From Dyella sp. RRB7 (GTDB lineage: Bacteria > Pseudomonadota > Gammaproteobacteria > Xanthomonadales > Rhodanobacteraceae): a stretch of DNA of 64,000 nt. The notes beneath the pieces were generated by a model that did no database searches, was not told the origin of the DNA, and saw nothing but the letters and a program-made list of their open reading frames with translations. Below are positions 8,631-18,030 of this stretch, piece after piece. The position numbers were made by a program, and so were the translations under genes. Every line of letters begins with the position of its first letter. Within the stretch, counting starts at the first letter, position 1. The stretch covers positions 558,001 through 622,000 of the forward strand of contig NZ_JAKWJS010000001.1 in assembly GCF_022761115.1 (NCBI RefSeq), in the 5' to 3' direction.

Positions 8631-9886
8631 GGCAGGCGCTCCAGCACGGCCCGTGGCGGCTCGCCGCGAAAACCCATGCCGCGCCGCGCCAGCAGGCGTT
8701 GCAACGGCGGCACGCGATCGCATGCCAGCATCGCGATCGAACGCAACGGTCCCAGCAAGGGCTGCGGCAGGCAGGCGAGCCGGACCAGGCCGTGGCTCAT
8801 CGCCATGGTGCCGTCGCGATCGGCAGCGCGGCGAGCGGCGTAGGTGGCCAGCAGCGCTTCCGCGCCCGGGTCGGCCGCACCGGCGATCAGCTCGGCCAGC
8901 GTCAGCGCATCGCGCAAACCAAGGTTGAAGCCCTGGGCGCCGATGGGGTGAACCGTCTGCGCCGCGTTGCCGACCAGCACCGCCCTCGGCGCCACCAGCT
9001 CGCGCGCCGCCACGCGCTGGATCGCATAAGGATGTCGTCGTCCCGGCCGGCTCAGCCGCCCCAGTCGCCAACCAAAACGCTCTTGCGCCAATGCGATAAA
9101 GCCATCGTCATCCAGCGCCGCCACCGCATCGGCCTCTTCGCGGGGCACGGTGAGCACCAGCCCGCAACGACGGCCAGCCAGCGGCAGCAGGGCGACCGGA
9201 CCGTTGTCCGCGAAACGTTCATAGGCCCGATGGACGTGGTCGCGCTCGGGCGTCACGGTGCAGACGAACAAGGTCTGCTGGTAGTCGTAGTGCTCGGCGC
9301 TGATGCCGACGCGCTCGCGCACGAACGACGCCGTGCCGTCGGCCCCCACCAGCAACGGGGTATCGACCTCAACCGTCCCCTCGGCCGTGCGGATGCGTGC
9401 CCGCCAACCGGTCGGCAAGGGTTCCAGCGCCTCCAGCCGCGCCGGCGCCAATCGCCTGAGTCGCGTGCACTCGTCGAGCCGACGCAGCAAGGCGGCGCCG
9501 AGTTCGCGCGCGGGCAAGGTCCAGCCCAGCGCATCGACGCCCTGCCGCGCAGCATCCATCTGTACGCTGCCGAACTCGCCGGCCCGGGTGACATGGATAT
9601 GACGGATCGGCGTCGCCTGCGCCACCGCGTGCGGCCACACGCCAATGGCCGCCAGACCATTGACGGTGGCACGCGCCAGCGCCAGGTTGCGCTCGTCGTA
9701 ACTGGGCTGCTCGCCGACGCGGGGCGCGACGGCCTCGACCATGATGGCGTCCACGCCAGCCGCATCGAGGGCGATGGCGAGGCTGGCGCCGACCAGGCCA
9801 CCGCCAATGATAAGGACCGGCTGCCGTCCGGCGGCCTGAGCGGATGCGGTTGGGGACGATGCGGTTGGCGACGGTCGTGTAGTCAT
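8627..9886 (-). CDS. ubiH: 2-octaprenyl-6-methoxyphenol hydroxylase
   Basis: 419 aa flavin monooxygenase of ubiquinone synthesis (C1 hydroxylation in E. coli). FAD-binding LIIGGGLVGASLAIALD follows a Ser/Thr/Ala-rich N-terminal tail; the DG motif is LLVGADGTASFVR. The C-terminal FAD motif is GNAAQTVHPIGAQGFNLGLR: the GNAAQ form, instead of GDAAH, is the same substitution seen in E. coli UbiH and is the main reason for the name. The ATG at 9886 was chosen because the longer frame reads back through the divergent gene. First gene of ubiH-ubiI-like-hydrolase; divergent from the BtuM-like gene. Confidence 0.92.
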   Translation of the reverse strand: MTTRPSPTASSPTASAQAAGRQPVLIIGGGLVGASLAIALDAAGVDAIMVEAVAPRVGEQPSYDERNLALARATVNGLAAIGVWPHAVAQATPIRHIHVTRAGEFGSVQMDAARQGVDALGWTLPARELGAALLRRLDECTRLRRLAPARLEALEPLPTGWRARIRTAEGTVEVDTPLLVGADGTASFVRERVGISAEHYDYQQTLFVCTVTPERDHVHRAYERFADNGPVALLPLAGRRCGLVLTVPREEADAVAALDDDGFIALAQERFGWRLGRLSRPGRRHPYAIQRVAARELVAPRAVLVGNAAQTVHPIGAQGFNLGLRDALTLAELIAGAADPGAEALLATYAARRAADRDGTMAMSHGLVRLACLPQPLLGPLRSIAMLACDRVPPLQRLLARRGMGFRGEPPRAVLERLP

Positions 9887-10000
9887 GGCGCCGAATGATA
9901 CGCGCTGCGGACGTCCACGCCCCAGCTCGCCCGGGAGCGGGTCCCGTGGCAATTGGGATAGACTTGGCGCCTGCGCTTTGCGTAACACTTGGAGCAACTC

Positions 10001-10606
10001 ATGGCTATGACGCGACCCCAGCGGTGGGTCATCTTCCTGGCACTCGCCTTGGTGATGGCTGTTACCCGCATTCATCTCTCGCTGTTCAATCACGATGTGC
10101 GAGATGCGTCGTGGGCGGTGTTTTTCCTTGCCGGTTTCTGGCTGCGCGGTTCGGTACGCTGGGCCTTCCCGCTGCTGATGGCCGAGGCGGTGCTGGTCGA
10201 CTACCTGGTGATCCGTGGCCAGGGCCTGGATTTCTGGAGCCACTACTGCGTGTCGCCGGCCTATTGGGCGCTGATTCCCGCCTACTTCAGCCTGTGGCTG
10301 GGCGGCAGCTGGCTGGCCCGCCATCAGCGCGGCCTGCACCTGTCCACGCTCGGCCTGGCCGTGGTCGCCCTGCTGGCCAGCGAGGCGGCCTGCTATGTGA
10401 TCTCCAACGGCAGCTTCTACTGGATCAGCGCGAACGTGCCGCAGCCACGCAGCCTCGGCGCCTGGTTCGAGAACATGGGCGACTGGTACCTGCCCTTCCT
10501 CACTACCACCGCGTTTTATGTCGCCATCGGCGCCTTGCTGCACGTACTGGTGATCCAGCTGGCACGCATGCTCGGCCATGCCGCGTCGCGCGACCTGCGT
10601 TCCTGA
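10001..10606 (+). CDS. BtuM-like cobalamin transporter candidate (small integral membrane protein)
   Basis: 201 aa, about six hydrophobic segments, with a good Shine-Dalgarno (GGAG, 6 nt spacing) before ATG 10001. Cys83 lies in a loop of the form HYCVSPAYWALIPAY. The stop is 8 bp from the start of a PduO-type cobalamin adenosyltransferase. Known: BtuM is a solitary ECF-type S-component for vitamin B12 in proteobacteria, about 200 aa, with a functional cysteine near position 80 and B12-gene neighbours. Inference: size, cysteine position and neighbour all fit BtuM, but I could not align it. Alternatives are another vitamin S-component or an unrelated membrane protein. No cobalamin riboswitch was found upstream. 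Confidence 0.6.
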   Translation: MAMTRPQRWVIFLALALVMAVTRIHLSLFNHDVRDASWAVFFLAGFWLRGSVRWAFPLLMAEAVLVDYLVIRGQGLDFWSHYCVSPAYWALIPAYFSLWLGGSWLARHQRGLHLSTLGLAVVALLASEAACYVISNGSFYWISANVPQPRSLGAWFENMGDWYLPFLTTTAFYVAIGALLHVLVIQLARMLGHAASRDLRS

Positions 10607-10614
10607 GGTCGCCT

Positions 10615-11178
10615 GTGGGCAACCGCCTCTCGAAGATCTATACCCGCACGGGTGACGACGGCAGCACCGGACTGGGTGACGGCTCGCGTGTCGCCAAGGA
10701 CTCGCTGCGCGTCGGCGCCTATGGCACTGTCGATGAGCTCAACAGCACGATCGGCATGGTGCTGGCCGCCGATGGCGTGGACGAGGCGGTCCGCGAAGTG
10801 CTTACCCAGGTGCAGCACGACCTGTTCGACCTGGGCGGCGAGCTGTGCATTCCCGGCATGGCCATGGTCCAGGACCAGGACATCGATCGGCTGGAGCAGG
10901 TGCTCGACAGCTTCAACGATCCGCTGCCGCCCCTGAAGGATTTCATCCTGCCCGGCGGCGGCATGGCCGCGGCCTGTTGCCATCTTGCGCGTACCGTGTG
11001 CCGCCGCGCCGAGCGCGAGGTAATCGCGCTGGGCCGCGTGGAGGACGTGCGGCCACAGGCGCAGCGCTACCTCAACCGGCTTTCCGACCTGCTGTTCGTG
11101 ATCTCCCGTGTGCTGGCCCGCGCCAGCGGCCACGGCGAGGTGCTGTGGCAGCACGAGCGCCGCCGCAAGACTTCCTGA
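10615..11178 (+). CDS. Cob(I)alamin adenosyltransferase, PduO type
   Basis: 187 aa from a GTG at 10615. Converts cob(I)alamin and ATP to adenosylcobalamin. The ATP-binding N-terminus IYTRTGDDGSTGLGDGSR is diagnostic of PduO/MMAB ATRs, as is VGAYGTVDELNS and the C-terminal ARTVCRRAEREV helix with the invariant RRAER core. The segment LPGGGMAAACCHLART replaces the usual GGS by GGG and has two adjacent cysteines. Likely cotranscribed with the upstream membrane gene (8 bp gap) and the downstream HDAC-fold gene (11 bp gap). Confidence 0.95.
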   Translation: MGNRLSKIYTRTGDDGSTGLGDGSRVAKDSLRVGAYGTVDELNSTIGMVLAADGVDEAVREVLTQVQHDLFDLGGELCIPGMAMVQDQDIDRLEQVLDSFNDPLPPLKDFILPGGGMAAACCHLARTVCRRAEREVIALGRVEDVRPQAQRYLNRLSDLLFVISRVLARASGHGEVLWQHERRRKTS

Positions 11179-11189
11179 GCACGGACGGC

Positions 11190-12107
11190 ATGCTGCGGCT
11201 CTATACCCACACCAACTGCCTGCAGCACGACCCCGGCGCTGACCAACCCGAATCCCCGGCGCGCCTGCGCGCCGTGCTGCAGGCGCTGGATCAGGACCGT
11301 TTCGCGGCCATTGACCGCATCGAGGCCCCCCGGGCTACGCGCGAACAATTGCTGCGCGTGCACACGGCCGGCCACGTGGAACGCATCCTTGCGACGAGGC
11401 CGCAAAGCGGCACCGTTCGCCTCGACGAAGACACCCTGATGTCGCCCGGCTCGGCCGAGGCGGCCCTGCACGCGGCAGGCGCCACGGTGGCCGCGGTGGA
11501 TGCCGTAATGGCCGGCGGCGGCCAGGCCTTCTGCGCCGTGCGCCCGCCCGGCCACCACGCCATGCCCGACCGGGCCATGGGCTTTTGCCTGTTCAACAAC
11601 ATCGCCGTGGCGGCTGCCCATGCCATCGCCGAGCACGGCCTCAAGCGCGTGGCCATCGCCGACTTCGACGTGCACCACGGCAATGGCACGCAGGCCATGT
11701 TCGCCAGCGAGCCGCGCGTGCTGTTCATCTCCAGCCACCAGATGCCGCTGTATCCCGACAGCGGGCGCGAGGATGAGCGCGGTGTCGGCAACATCGTCAA
11801 TGCCCCCCTGTCGCCCGGGGCGGGTTCCTACGAATTCCGCGAACTATGGGACGGCGTGCTGCTGCCTCGCATGCAGGCATTCAAGCCGCAACTGGTGCTG
11901 GTGTCGGCGGGCTTCGACGCGCACCGCCTCGATCCGCTGGCCGACCTGCGCCTGGGCAGCGAGGACTATGCGTGGATCACCGAACGCCTGCTCGACCTGG
12001 CGCATGCCCATGCGAACGGCCGCCTGGTCTCCACCCTCGAAGGCGGCTACAACCTGCAGGCTTTGGCGGCCTGTGCGGCGGCGCATGTATCTGCGCTGAT
12101 AGGGTGA
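11190..12107 (+). CDS. Histone-deacetylase-fold (AcuC/AphA-like) protein
   Basis: 305 aa zinc amidohydrolase. Class motifs in order: RPPGHHA (catalytic His pair), GFCLFNNIAVAA, DFDVHHGNGTQ (zinc Asp and His), SAGFDAHRLDPLADL (zinc Asp) and LEGGYN. Length fits bacterial HDAC-like deacetylases such as acetylpolyamine amidohydrolase or class IIb-like enzymes. It lacks an export signal, so it is cytosolic. The substrate (acetyl-lysine, acetylpolyamine or other) cannot be told. It closes the small operon beginning at 10001. Confidence 0.9.
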   Translation: MLRLYTHTNCLQHDPGADQPESPARLRAVLQALDQDRFAAIDRIEAPRATREQLLRVHTAGHVERILATRPQSGTVRLDEDTLMSPGSAEAALHAAGATVAAVDAVMAGGGQAFCAVRPPGHHAMPDRAMGFCLFNNIAVAAAHAIAEHGLKRVAIADFDVHHGNGTQAMFASEPRVLFISSHQMPLYPDSGREDERGVGNIVNAPLSPGAGSYEFRELWDGVLLPRMQAFKPQLVLVSAGFDAHRLDPLADLRLGSEDYAWITERLLDLAHAHANGRLVSTLEGGYNLQALAACAAAHVSALIG

Positions 12108-12236
12108 GGCCTGGCTGGCCACTCGCCCTCGCGCCCGCTCACGCTGAATCTCCCTGCGTCATCGGTGCCATCCAACTGCCTTCGATGAGGGCTTTCTGAT
12201 AGCTTTACGAGCCTTCCCAGCCGACAGACTGCTATC

Positions 12237-14708
12237 GTGACGCCCAAGCTGCCTTCGCGCCACCTGCCCCCGCGCCGCCTGCTGGCGGTTGCCGCCGCTC
12301 TCGCCCTGTTCGGCGGCCCGGTCGAGGCCCAGTCGGCGCCTGACCAGACACAGGAACCATCGCAGCAGACGCCGCAGACGGTAACCGTCAAAGAGAAACC
12401 GTTGCCCAACTGTCCGCTGGGCGCGTTCCGCTGCTCGCCGCGGCCGGTCAACTTCAGCATGTGCCGCCCCAATGCCATGCTGGATTTCTACGACCCGACC
12501 ATGAGCAAGGACAGCTCGGTCCGCGACACCTCCAACACCTATGTCGTCGCCGAGCGTGTCGACAGCTCCAACCAGTCCGTCTATCACCTGGAAGGCAACG
12601 TCAAGGTGGACCGCGCCGACCAGCGCATCCAGTCGGACGTGACCGACTACAACGACGACACTACCGACTTCGATGCGCGCGGCAACGTGCGTTACCAGGA
12701 GGTCGGCCAGTTGGTGTCGTCCGACCATATGCGCGGCAACCAGGACGCCAGCACGGCCATCGCGGACAACGTCAGCTACCAGATGCTGACCAATCGCGGC
12801 AACGGCGTCGCCACGCAGGGCCAGATGCTGGACGACCAGCGCAGCCGCTACCTGCAGGCGACCTACTCCACCTGCGATGTCGGCCATCACGTCTGGGAAA
12901 TCCATGCCAAGGACATCCGCATGGACAAGGAGACCGGCGAGGGCGTGGCGCATGACGCCGTCATGTACTTCGGTGGCGTGCCCATCTTCTATGCACCCAC
13001 CTTCACCTTCCCGATCAATGACGAGCGCAAGAGCGGCTTCCTCACCCCCACGGTGGGCAACACCAGCCGCGGCGGCTTCGAGGTCAGCGCCCCGTACTAC
13101 CTGAACCTGGCGCCGAACTACGACGCCACGCTGGACCCACGCATCTACACCGACCGCGGCGTGATGATGGCGGGCGAATTCCGCTACGTGGTGCCGGGCA
13201 GCACCGGCCAGATGAACTTCGAGTTCCTGCCCAATGACCATGGGGAGACCGACCCCGGCTCCTTGAATGACACCCAGGGCACGAACCGTTACCTGTTCAA
13301 GCTCAACGACAACACGCACCTGTACGGCCCGTGGTCCTTGACCACCAGCATCAATCGCGCCTCGGACTCAGGCTACCTGCGCGACTTCGGCAACGACCTG
13401 TACACCGCCTCGATCGGCACGCTGACCTCCAGCACCTATGTCGTGGGCGGCGGCATGTGGGGCAAGACCTACTGGAATGCCCAGTTCGGCGCGGACTACT
13501 ACCAGAACGTCGACCCGGACCTGCCCGACACCGTGGTGCAGTACAAGCGCTGGCCGCGCGCCCATTTCCAAGTGACCACGCCGTTCAACAACTGGCTGGA
13601 AGCCGGTGCCGATGCCGAGGCGGTGGCGTTCCGCAAGGACAACGTGGTCGAGGGCAACCGCCTGGACCTCTATCCCTATATTGGCGCGGACTTCCAGGGC
13701 GCGGCTTGGTTCGTCAAGCCCAAGGTGGCGTATCGCTACACCGGCTATGAACTCATCGGCAATTACCAGCAGTACGGCTATTCCGGCATGCTTTCGCAGG
13801 GCCAGAGCTCGCCCTTCAACACCAGTTCGCCCAGCCGCTCGCTGCCCGTGGTCAGCGTGGACAGCGGCCTGATCTTCGACCGCAGCACTTCGCTGTTCGG
13901 CACGCCGTACACGCAAACGCTCGAACCGCGCCTGTATTACCTGTACGTGCCCTACCGCAACCAGAACAATATCCCGCTGTTCGACACCAACCTGATGTCG
14001 TTCGACACCTGGCAGCTGTTCACCCCCAATACGTATTCGGGCGCCGACCGCCAGATCAATGCGAACAACCTCAGCGCCATGCTGACCACGCGACTGCTGG
14101 ACGACAACGGCGTGGAACGCCTGTCTGCCAGCTTCGGCCAGATCCGCTACTTCACGCAGCAGGAAGTGCAGGTCCCCAACAGCAACACCACAGTACCCGT
14201 TCCCACCAACTGGTCGGGCTCGGACTATGCCGTCGACTTCACCACCCAGCTCAACGACGACTGGCGGGTAACGTCGCAGTACCAGTGGAACCCCAACACC
14301 GACCTCACCGACCTGGGCGCCATCACGGTCCAGAAACGCGTCGGGAACGGCGGCATCTTCAACTTCTCCTACCGTTATCGCCGCACGCCGGGCAGCACCC
14401 TGCCGCTGCTGGAACAATACGACGCTTCGCTGGTCTATCCGTTCAACGACCGCTGGAAACTGTTGACGCACTGGACCTATTCGGTGCTCGACCACAAGAC
14501 CATCGAGGCCCTGGCCGGCGTGGAGTACGACAGCTGCTGCGTGGCGCTGCGCCTGGTCGGGCGGCGTTATGTGAACACGTACGACTACACCACGGCGGTG
14601 GGCGCGAGCAACACCGCCATCATGTTCGAGATCGAGTTCAAGGGCATGGGCCAGTTCACCGGTCAGTCGGAAAACGCCCTGCGCAATGGTATTCTTGGTT
14701 ATCAATAA
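12237..14708 (+). CDS. lptD: LPS-assembly outer-membrane protein LptD
   Basis: 823 aa with signal peptide (cleavage about AQS near 31-33). Inserts LPS into the outer leaflet together with LptE. The N-terminal periplasmic OstA/LptA-like domain (TYVVAERVDSSNQSVYHLEG onward) is followed by a large beta-barrel. Cysteines at 59, 66 and 76 and a C-terminal CC pair (DSCCVALRL) give the partners for the interdomain disulfides known from E. coli LptD, although there is one extra N-terminal Cys. GTG start at 12237 without a strong Shine-Dalgarno. First gene of lptD-surA-pdxA-rsmA-apaG-apaH, in the E. coli order. Confidence 0.97.
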   Translation: MTPKLPSRHLPPRRLLAVAAALALFGGPVEAQSAPDQTQEPSQQTPQTVTVKEKPLPNCPLGAFRCSPRPVNFSMCRPNAMLDFYDPTMSKDSSVRDTSNTYVVAERVDSSNQSVYHLEGNVKVDRADQRIQSDVTDYNDDTTDFDARGNVRYQEVGQLVSSDHMRGNQDASTAIADNVSYQMLTNRGNGVATQGQMLDDQRSRYLQATYSTCDVGHHVWEIHAKDIRMDKETGEGVAHDAVMYFGGVPIFYAPTFTFPINDERKSGFLTPTVGNTSRGGFEVSAPYYLNLAPNYDATLDPRIYTDRGVMMAGEFRYVVPGSTGQMNFEFLPNDHGETDPGSLNDTQGTNRYLFKLNDNTHLYGPWSLTTSINRASDSGYLRDFGNDLYTASIGTLTSSTYVVGGGMWGKTYWNAQFGADYYQNVDPDLPDTVVQYKRWPRAHFQVTTPFNNWLEAGADAEAVAFRKDNVVEGNRLDLYPYIGADFQGAAWFVKPKVAYRYTGYELIGNYQQYGYSGMLSQGQSSPFNTSSPSRSLPVVSVDSGLIFDRSTSLFGTPYTQTLEPRLYYLYVPYRNQNNIPLFDTNLMSFDTWQLFTPNTYSGADRQINANNLSAMLTTRLLDDNGVERLSASFGQIRYFTQQEVQVPNSNTTVPVPTNWSGSDYAVDFTTQLNDDWRVTSQYQWNPNTDLTDLGAITVQKRVGNGGIFNFSYRYRRTPGSTLPLLEQYDASLVYPFNDRWKLLTHWTYSVLDHKTIEALAGVEYDSCCVALRLVGRRYVNTYDYTTAVGASNTAIMFEIEFKGMGQFTGQSENALRNGILGYQ

Positions 14709-14746
14709 CTTCCCTATCGCCTTGGGCGATCGAAGGCCCCCGTCTG

Positions 14747-16096
14747 ATGAAGCAGCCCCTCGCGTTGTTCCTGCTCGCGGTCGCCACCGCGACCGCCCTG
14801 CCCACCCATGCCCAGTTGCTGCCCCAGGCCGCCACCGGCAAGCAGCCGCTTGACCGTATCGTGGCGGCGGTGGACGACGGCGTGATCCTGCAGAGCGAGC
14901 TGAACGAGGCGGTGCGCTCGGTCCAGCAGCAGTACGCCAACAATCCCGGCCAGCTGCCCCCCATGGACGTACTGCAGCGCCAGGTGCTGGACCGCCTCAT
15001 CCTGATGAAGCTGCAGGTGCAGCGCGCCGATGACCAGGGCATCCGCGTCTCCGACGCCGACGTCGACCAGGCCGTCAACGCCGTAGCCCAGCAGAACCAC
15101 ATGACGCCGGAGCAGCTGCGGGCCGCGGTGGAACAGGAAGGCTCCAGCTTTGCCGCGTTCCGCCACCAGCTCTCCGACCAGTTGGTGGTGCAGCGCCTGC
15201 ACGACAGCGTCGTGCGTGACCAGGTAAGCATTACCGACAGCGAAATCAACAACATGCTGGCCAGTCCGTCCTACAAGGCGGGCGAGATCCATCTGGCCCA
15301 TATCCAGGTCAGCCTGCCGACCGGCGCCAGCGCCGCGGACATCAAGGCGGCCCAGGAAAAAGCCGCCCAGGCCATCGCCGCCATCCATGGCGGCATGGAC
15401 TTCCACGCGGCGGCCATCCGCTATTCCGACGCCCAGGACGCCCTGGAGGGCGGTGACCTGGGCTGGCGCCGCATGGACGAGATCCCGCCGGCGTTCGCCG
15501 ATGCCGTGGCCAACATGAAGGCGGGCGATGTCAGCCCGGCCATGCGCGGCCCCACCGGCTTCCACATCCTGAAGCTGATCGAGCAGCGCGCGCCCAGCCG
15601 CCAGGTGGTGCAGGAGTTCCACGCCCGCCAGATCCTGATCAAGCCCAGCGAACTGCTGACCCCGGAACAGGCCCACCAGAAGGCGCTGGACCTCTACAAC
15701 CAGCTCGTCAACAAGCATGAGGACTTCGCCAAGCTGGCGAAGGAGAACTCCAAGGACGACACCACCGCCAACAATGGCGGCGACATGGGCTGGTTCATGC
15801 AGGGCGACTGGGGCACGATCATCGGCCAGCACGTGGGCGAGCTGAAGGATGACCAGATCTCCCCGCCGTTCCAGAGCGAAGCCGGCTGGCACATCCTGCA
15901 GCGCCTGGGGACCCGCCAGGCCGATCGCACCGACGAAATGGAGCGCAACCAGGCCCGTCAGGCCATCGGCAATCGCAAGGCCGAACAGGCTTATGACGAC
16001 TACCTGCGCGAAATGCGTTCCAGTGCCTATGTGAACATCCTGGTGCCCGAGCTGCGCGATCCCAACGAGACGCAGCAGGGCAACAAGTCCTCCTGA
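14747..16096 (+). CDS. surA: Periplasmic chaperone/peptidyl-prolyl isomerase SurA
   Basis: 449 aa: signal peptide (to about THAQ, residue 22), SurA N-terminal chaperone domain (DRIVAAVDDGVILQSELNE to about 165), and two parvulin PpiC domains, about 172-275 (AGEIHLAHIQVSLP...) and about 285-390 (FHARQILIKPSELL...). Escorts outer-membrane proteins, LptD among its best clients, to the BAM complex, which fits their adjacency (38-bp gap). GAAGG lies upstream of ATG 14747. Confidence 0.97.
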   Translation: MKQPLALFLLAVATATALPTHAQLLPQAATGKQPLDRIVAAVDDGVILQSELNEAVRSVQQQYANNPGQLPPMDVLQRQVLDRLILMKLQVQRADDQGIRVSDADVDQAVNAVAQQNHMTPEQLRAAVEQEGSSFAAFRHQLSDQLVVQRLHDSVVRDQVSITDSEINNMLASPSYKAGEIHLAHIQVSLPTGASAADIKAAQEKAAQAIAAIHGGMDFHAAAIRYSDAQDALEGGDLGWRRMDEIPPAFADAVANMKAGDVSPAMRGPTGFHILKLIEQRAPSRQVVQEFHARQILIKPSELLTPEQAHQKALDLYNQLVNKHEDFAKLAKENSKDDTTANNGGDMGWFMQGDWGTIIGQHVGELKDDQISPPFQSEAGWHILQRLGTRQADRTDEMERNQARQAIGNRKAEQAYDDYLREMRSSAYVNILVPELRDPNETQQGNKSS

Positions 16097-16103
16097 GGCC
16101 GCA

Positions 16104-17156
16104 TTGAACAGCCATGCCCTGCCCCGGCTTGCCGTCACCGCGGGTGAGCCGGCGGGCATCGGTGCGGAACTGCTGATCCGATTGGCCGCCACTCCGCTGG
16201 CGGCCAATTTCGTTGCGATCACCGACCGGAGCCTGCTCCTGCGCGCCGCCGCACGCTGCGGGCAAGCGATCGAGCTGCTGGCTGACGATGGCGCCCCGGT
16301 ATTCGAGCGGCGCCCCGGCACGCTGCGTGTCCATCACGTGCCGCTGGGTACCGAAGAGGTTCCCGGCCAGCCCGATCCACGCAACGCACGGCACGTGCTG
16401 GCCACCCTCGCCGAGGCCGCCGGTGGCTGCATGGCCGGGCGCTATGCCGCCGTGGTCACCGCGCCGCTGCAGAAGTCGTCGATCAACGAGGCCGGCATCC
16501 GTTTCAGCGGCCACACCGAATTCTTCGCCGAGCGCGTCCACGCCGACGTGGTCATGATGCTGGCCAGCCCGGAGCTGCGCGTCGCCCTCGCCACCACCCA
16601 CCTGCCGCTGTCGGCCGTGCCCGGCGCGATCACCCGCGACGCGCTGGAGCGCGTGCTGCGCATCGTCCATGGCGAGCTGCGGGAGAAGTTCGGCCTGGCC
16701 ACCCCGCGCATCGCCGTGCTCGGCCTCAACCCGCACGCGGGCGAAGGTGGCCACCTGGGCCGCGAGGAGATCGATACGATCATCCCCCTGCTGGACACCC
16801 TGCGTGCCGAGGGCATGCAGCTGCTGGGCCCGCTGCCCGCCGACACGGCCTTCGTGCCCGCCCAGCGCGAGCGCTACGACGCGGTGCTGGCGATGTATCA
16901 CGACCAGGCCCTGCCCGTGCTCAAGAGCGAGGCTTTCGACCGCACCGTCAACCTTACCCTGGGCCTGCCCTTCATCCGCACGTCGGTGGACCATGGCACC
17001 GCCCTGGACCTGGCCGGCACCGGCCGCGGCGACCCGGCCAGCCTGATCGCGGCGGCCCGCATGGCGCTGGATCTGGTGGCGCGCCGCGCCGCCCGGCCGC
17101 CCGCATCGCTCCCGCCCGGGCGGCAGGAGGGATCCATCCCCCAAGGAACACCATGA
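16104..17156 (+). CDS. pdxA: 4-hydroxythreonine-4-phosphate dehydrogenase
   Basis: 350 aa, NAD-dependent oxidation in the DXP-dependent pyridoxal phosphate pathway. Recognisable: LAVTAGEPAGIGAELL at the N-terminus, metal-binding histidines in SGHTEFFAE, in LNPHAGEGGHLG, and in MYHDQALPVLK, and the C-terminal TSVDHGTALDLAGTG. The start is a TTG at 16104, preceded by GAGG at 5-nt spacing; the nearest ATG is out of frame. Residues after about 330 form a Pro/Arg-rich tail beyond the fold. The stop overlaps rsmA by 4 nt. Confidence 0.95.
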   Translation: MNSHALPRLAVTAGEPAGIGAELLIRLAATPLAANFVAITDRSLLLRAAARCGQAIELLADDGAPVFERRPGTLRVHHVPLGTEEVPGQPDPRNARHVLATLAEAAGGCMAGRYAAVVTAPLQKSSINEAGIRFSGHTEFFAERVHADVVMMLASPELRVALATTHLPLSAVPGAITRDALERVLRIVHGELREKFGLATPRIAVLGLNPHAGEGGHLGREEIDTIIPLLDTLRAEGMQLLGPLPADTAFVPAQRERYDAVLAMYHDQALPVLKSEAFDRTVNLTLGLPFIRTSVDHGTALDLAGTGRGDPASLIAAARMALDLVARRAARPPASLPPGRQEGSIPQGTP

Positions 17157-17938
17157 ACGCCCGCCCCAAGAAAAGCTTTGGCCAGCACTTCCTGCACGAG
17201 AAGCGCTATATCGAGCGCATCGTCAGCGCGATCTCGCCCCGCGCGGACGATTTCGTGGTGGAGATCGGCCCCGGCGAGGGCGCGCTGACCCTGCCGCTGC
17301 TCGCCGCCGCCGGCAAGCTCACCGCGATCGAGCTGGACACCGACCTGATCCCCGACCTCAAGGCCCGCGCCGCTGGCGTGGGTGAGCTGAGCATCATCCA
17401 TTCGGACGTGCTCAAGGTGGACTTCACCGCCCTCGCGCACCGGCATGGGGTGGAGCGCCTGCGCGTGGCCGGCAACCTGCCCTACTACATCTCCAGCCCG
17501 ATCCTGTTCCACTGCGTCGAGCACGCTGCGGCCATCCAGGACATGCACTTCATGCTGCAGAAGGAAGTGGTCGACCGCATGGCCGCCGAACCCGGCAGCA
17601 AGGTCTACGGTCGCCTGTCGGTGATGCTGCAGCTGGTCTGCCGCGTGGAGCCGCTGTTCACGGTGCCGCCCGGCGCATTCCGCCCGCCGCCGAAGGTGGA
17701 CTCGGCAGTGGTACGGCTGGTGCCGCTGGCGCCCGACCAGTTGTCCGATGCGGACCCGGACCGCCTGCACGCCATCGTGAAGGCAGCGTTTGCGCAACGC
17801 CGCAAGACGCTGGGCAATGCGCTCAAGCACGTGATGGACGCCAGCGCCATCATGGCCGCGGACGTGGACCCCAAGGCGCGCGCGGAGACGTTGTCGCCGC
17901 ATGATTATGTACGCCTGGCCAAGGTCGCCCTCGACTGA
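17153..17938 (+). CDS. rsmA: 16S rRNA (A1518/A1519) dimethyltransferase
   Basis: 261 aa (KsgA). Dimethylates the two adjacent adenines in helix 45 of 16S rRNA late in 30S assembly. Motifs: [12 protein letters not shown] at the N-terminus, SAM-binding [12 protein letters not shown] near 39, and catalytic [10 protein letters not shown]. The C-terminal helical domain ends [14 protein letters not shown] overlaps the pdxA stop (ATGA), so expression is coupled to it. Confidence 0.97.
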   Translation: MNARPKKSFGQHFLHEKRYIERIVSAISPRADDFVVEIGPGEGALTLPLLAAAGKLTAIELDTDLIPDLKARAAGVGELSIIHSDVLKVDFTALAHRHGVERLRVAGNLPYYISSPILFHCVEHAAAIQDMHFMLQKEVVDRMAAEPGSKVYGRLSVMLQLVCRVEPLFTVPPGAFRPPPKVDSAVVRLVPLAPDQLSDADPDRLHAIVKAAFAQRRKTLGNALKHVMDASAIMAADVDPKARAETLSPHDYVRLAKVALD

Positions 17939-18030
17939 TGGCCCGTGGCGCCGGCCAAGTGGCCGGCGCCGATTCAGCCCGAGGCACGCATGCTTCACCC
18001 ATGCGCGACGACAACCCTTACAATCGCGAC

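Noticed and set aside
7389-9898. Two long plus-strand ORFs over the ubiH-ubiI-like genes
   Set aside because: Antisense to two genes with intact FAD motifs; composition is Arg/Ala/His-biased as expected of a shadow.
9887-10000. Possible cobalamin riboswitch ahead of the BtuM-like gene
   Set aside because: The gap is only 114 bp and I find no B12-box core, so the riboswitch is not supported.
12159-14705. Long minus-strand ORFs over lptD (12159-13319 and 13368-14705)
   Set aside because: They are opposite-strand shadows of lptD in high-GC DNA, rich in Val/His/Arg and Gly, with no family resemblance.
14714-16321. 535-codon minus-strand ORF over surA
   Set aside because: Shadow frame antisense to surA, with no motif, while surA itself has two complete parvulin domains.
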